Positions 28,349 to 29,644 of a stretch of 29,644 nucleotides of DNA are shown in pieces. Position 1 is the first letter of the stretch, and each line of letters begins with the position of its first letter. The translations under genes were made by a program, and so were the position numbers. Under the pieces are notes generated by a model. That model did no database searches and was not told the DNA's origin. It saw only the letters and a list, made by a program, of their open reading frames with translations. The DNA comes from Actinomycetes bacterium (GTDB lineage Bacteria > Actinomycetota > Acidimicrobiia > Acidimicrobiales > Microtrichaceae), in the NCBI GenBank assembly GCA_023434535.1, contig JAEYSR010000026.1, positions 1-29,644 of the forward strand, given 5' to 3'.

Positions 28349-29644
28349 TCAGGCCCGGGTGAAGATGCGCACCGGAGCGCCGCGGGGCAGCGTCTCCCCG
28401 GCCGGCGGATCGGTGGCGAGCACCGCGCTCGACGGCGAGCCCTCGATCCCAGAGACGCCGAAGCCGGCGGCCTGGAGCTGGGCCGACGCCGCCGTGCCGC
28501 TCATCCCGACCACGTTCGGGACCGGCAGCGGCGCCGGACCCTTCGACACGGAGAGGACGACCGCCGTGTCCCTGGGCACCGCGGTGCCGGCCGGGGTCCC
28601 CACCGAGATCACGATGCCGGCGGGGACCGCCTCGTCGTAGGTCTCCTGCACGTCGGCGGCGAGCTGCACCGCGGCCAGGGCGGCCCGGGCGTCGGCCACG
28701 GCCACGCCGGTCAGCCCGTCGGGCACGGTCCTCGGAGCGGGTCCGCTCGAGATGACGAGCGCCAGCTCGGCGCCCCTGGGGACGGTGCCGTCCGCAGCGG
28801 GCGCCTCCTGGCCGGGTGCGGGTCCGGCCGACACCACGGATCCCGCTGCGACCGTCTCGTCGTTCGCCGAGGTCGTGGGCCCCACGGTGAGGCCGGCCGC
28901 CTCGATGGCCGCTCGTGCATCCGCTTCGGGCATGCCGGCGACCGCCGGCACGGCGACCAGGGTGGGACCCAACGAGACGGTCACCTTCAGCGTGTCGCCC
29001 TCGGCCAGGCCCTCACCGGCTCTCGGCGACTGCTCGACCACCTGCCCGGCGCGGGTGTCGTCGACCCGGACCACCGTGTCGTCGTCGAGCTCCCAGCCGT
29101 TCTGCTCGGCCAGGGCGGCCACGCTGGTCACGTCGTCGCCGACCACGTCGGGCACGTCGTGCACGGGCACGCGGATCAGGAACCACCACGCCGCGGCGCC
29201 ACCGACCACGGCCAGGACGGCGAGAGCGAGGAGGAGTCGGCGGGACCGACGACGCCGGGGACGTGTCGGCGACGGCGAGTCGGGGCCGCTCGCCGCAGCC
29301 GGGGCCGGCTCGGCGCCGATGCCCGCGTCGGGCACGAACGGCTCGACCCGACCGAACGACGCCGGCCGCGACGCCGCCAACAGGTGGTGCTCCTCGGCCA
29401 CCACGATGGGTGACCGCTCGAGGACGATCACCCCGTCGTCGGGTCCGGTGTCGTCAGACCCCGCGTCGTCGTCGGTCTCGGTGTCGTCGCCGTCACCGCG
29501 CCCGTCCGCCCGCTCGTCGGTCCCGTCGACGTGGACCTCGTCGGCGTCGGCATCGTCGGCGTCGGAATCGTCGCCGTCGGTCGTCCCGGAGGGCCGACGG
29601 TCGCTGAGGACCGCCACGGCTCCCAGACCGCCGATGCCCTCGAC
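28349..29644 (-). CDS. PASTA-repeat membrane protein, probably C-terminal part of a PknB-like Ser/Thr kinase
   Basis: The frame is open from the stop at 28349 to the right edge, so the start is not certain. A GTG at 29617 gives 422 residues, and upstream codons also read through. The order from that GTG is a very acidic Asp-rich linker (about 10-62), a Ser/Pro-rich segment, a basic stretch (PRRRRSRR) and one TM helix (LLLALAVLAVVGGAAAWWFLI, about 128-148). Four PASTA domains of about 65-75 residues follow (about 151-218, 219-293, 294-361, 362-422). Each has the V-P-x-V-x-G and 'P-x-G-x-x-x-x-x-G-x-x-V-x-V-x-x-S-x-G-P' pattern. PASTA domains bind muropeptides/peptidoglycan outside the cell. 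In PknB this tail follows an intracellular kinase domain, which would lie beyond the window. A stand-alone PASTA protein is the alternative. Confidence 0.85.
   Translation of the reverse strand, partial: VEGIGGLGAVAVLSDRRPSGTTDGDDSDADDADADEVHVDGTDERADGRGDGDDTETDDDAGSDDTGPDDGVIVLERSPIVVAEEHHLLAASRPASFGRVEPFVPDAGIGAEPAPAAASGPDSPSPTRPRRRRSRRLLLALAVLAVVGGAAAWWFLIRVPVHDVPDVVGDDVTSVAALAEQNGWELDDDTVVRVDDTRAGQVVEQSPRAGEGLAEGDTLKVTVSLGPTLVAVPAVAGMPEADARAAIEAAGLTVGPTTSANDETVAAGSVVSAGPAPGQEAPAADGTVPRGAELALVISSGPAPRTVPDGLTGVAVADARAALAAVQLAADVQETYDEAVPAGIVISVGTPAGTAVPRDTAVVLSVSKGPAPLPVPNVVGMSGTAASAQLQAAGFGVSGIEGSPSSAVLATDPPAGETLPRGAPVRIFTRA

Noticed and set aside
28269..28640. Plus-strand ORF after a purine-rich GGGGGAGGAA
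   Set aside because: The putative start is followed by a composition typical of antisense translation of the PASTA gene, with no domain or signal; the ATG itself is followed at once by TGA.

Overview
The window is GC-rich chromosomal DNA (about 70% GC). It looks like a high-GC actinobacterium, and my best guess is the class Acidimicrobiia (Iamia/Ilumatobacter-like lineages). This rests on the mix of genes (ilvBN and ilvD, gatCAB, an Eis-like acetyltransferase, DUF4012, an LAFTG sorting signal, a PASTA protein), the many Thr/Ser/Asp-rich lipoproteins and frequent GTG starts. Taxonomy is an inference from content, not a search result. I saw no rRNA, tRNA, CRISPR array, insertion sequence, prophage or defence island. 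This is an ordinary core-genome stretch with accessory envelope genes.

Layout. 1-927(-): 5' part of an FtsX/MacB-type ABC permease, running off the left edge. 1009-2639(+): two tandem paralogous lipoproteins with three cysteine pairs each. 2658-5192(-): ilvB-ilvN behind a leader peptide and attenuator hairpins. 5284-6035(-): two small lipoproteins. 6083-6622(-): Nudix hydrolase. 6733-8255(+): a lipoprotein, a divergent nucleotidyltransferase and a 47-residue membrane protein. 8312-10195(-): ilvD. 10336-13207(-): three-gene ABC exporter operon. 13261-14589(+): MATE/DinF pump. 14641-15924(-): Eis-like acetyltransferase. 16001-17438(-): lipoprotein and TauE-type permease. 17527-20710(-): gatC-gatA-gatB. 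20824-22671(+): DUF4012 membrane protein. 22882-23187(+): small LAFTG wall-anchored protein. 23332-25825(-): zinc-metallopeptidase-like protein followed by an esterase. 25985-26398(+): SCP2 sterol-carrier domain protein. 26435-27970(-): DHA2-type MFS pump. 27971-28348: 378 bp with a repeat array and a large inverted repeat. 28349 to the right edge(-): PASTA-repeat protein, probably the C-terminal part of a PknB-like kinase.

How they work together. IlvBN (acetolactate synthase) and IlvD (dihydroxy-acid dehydratase) are two steps of valine/isoleucine synthesis; ilvC is absent here. GatCAB makes Gln-tRNA/Asn-tRNA by transamidation. The remaining genes are mostly envelope functions: exporters (ABC, MATE, MFS), lipoproteins, a sortase-type substrate and PASTA wall sensing.

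The most notable observations are: (1) a complete ribosome-mediated attenuator for ilvBN; (2) a metallopeptidase with an internal duplication whose second copy keeps all four cysteines but has lost the zinc ligands; (3) a (T/C)ANNNT box 6-9 nt before most start codons, suggesting widespread leaderless transcription; (4) an array of 17-bp repeats just upstream of the MFS promoter; (5) several long perfect hairpins, and short tandem repeats centred on stop codons.
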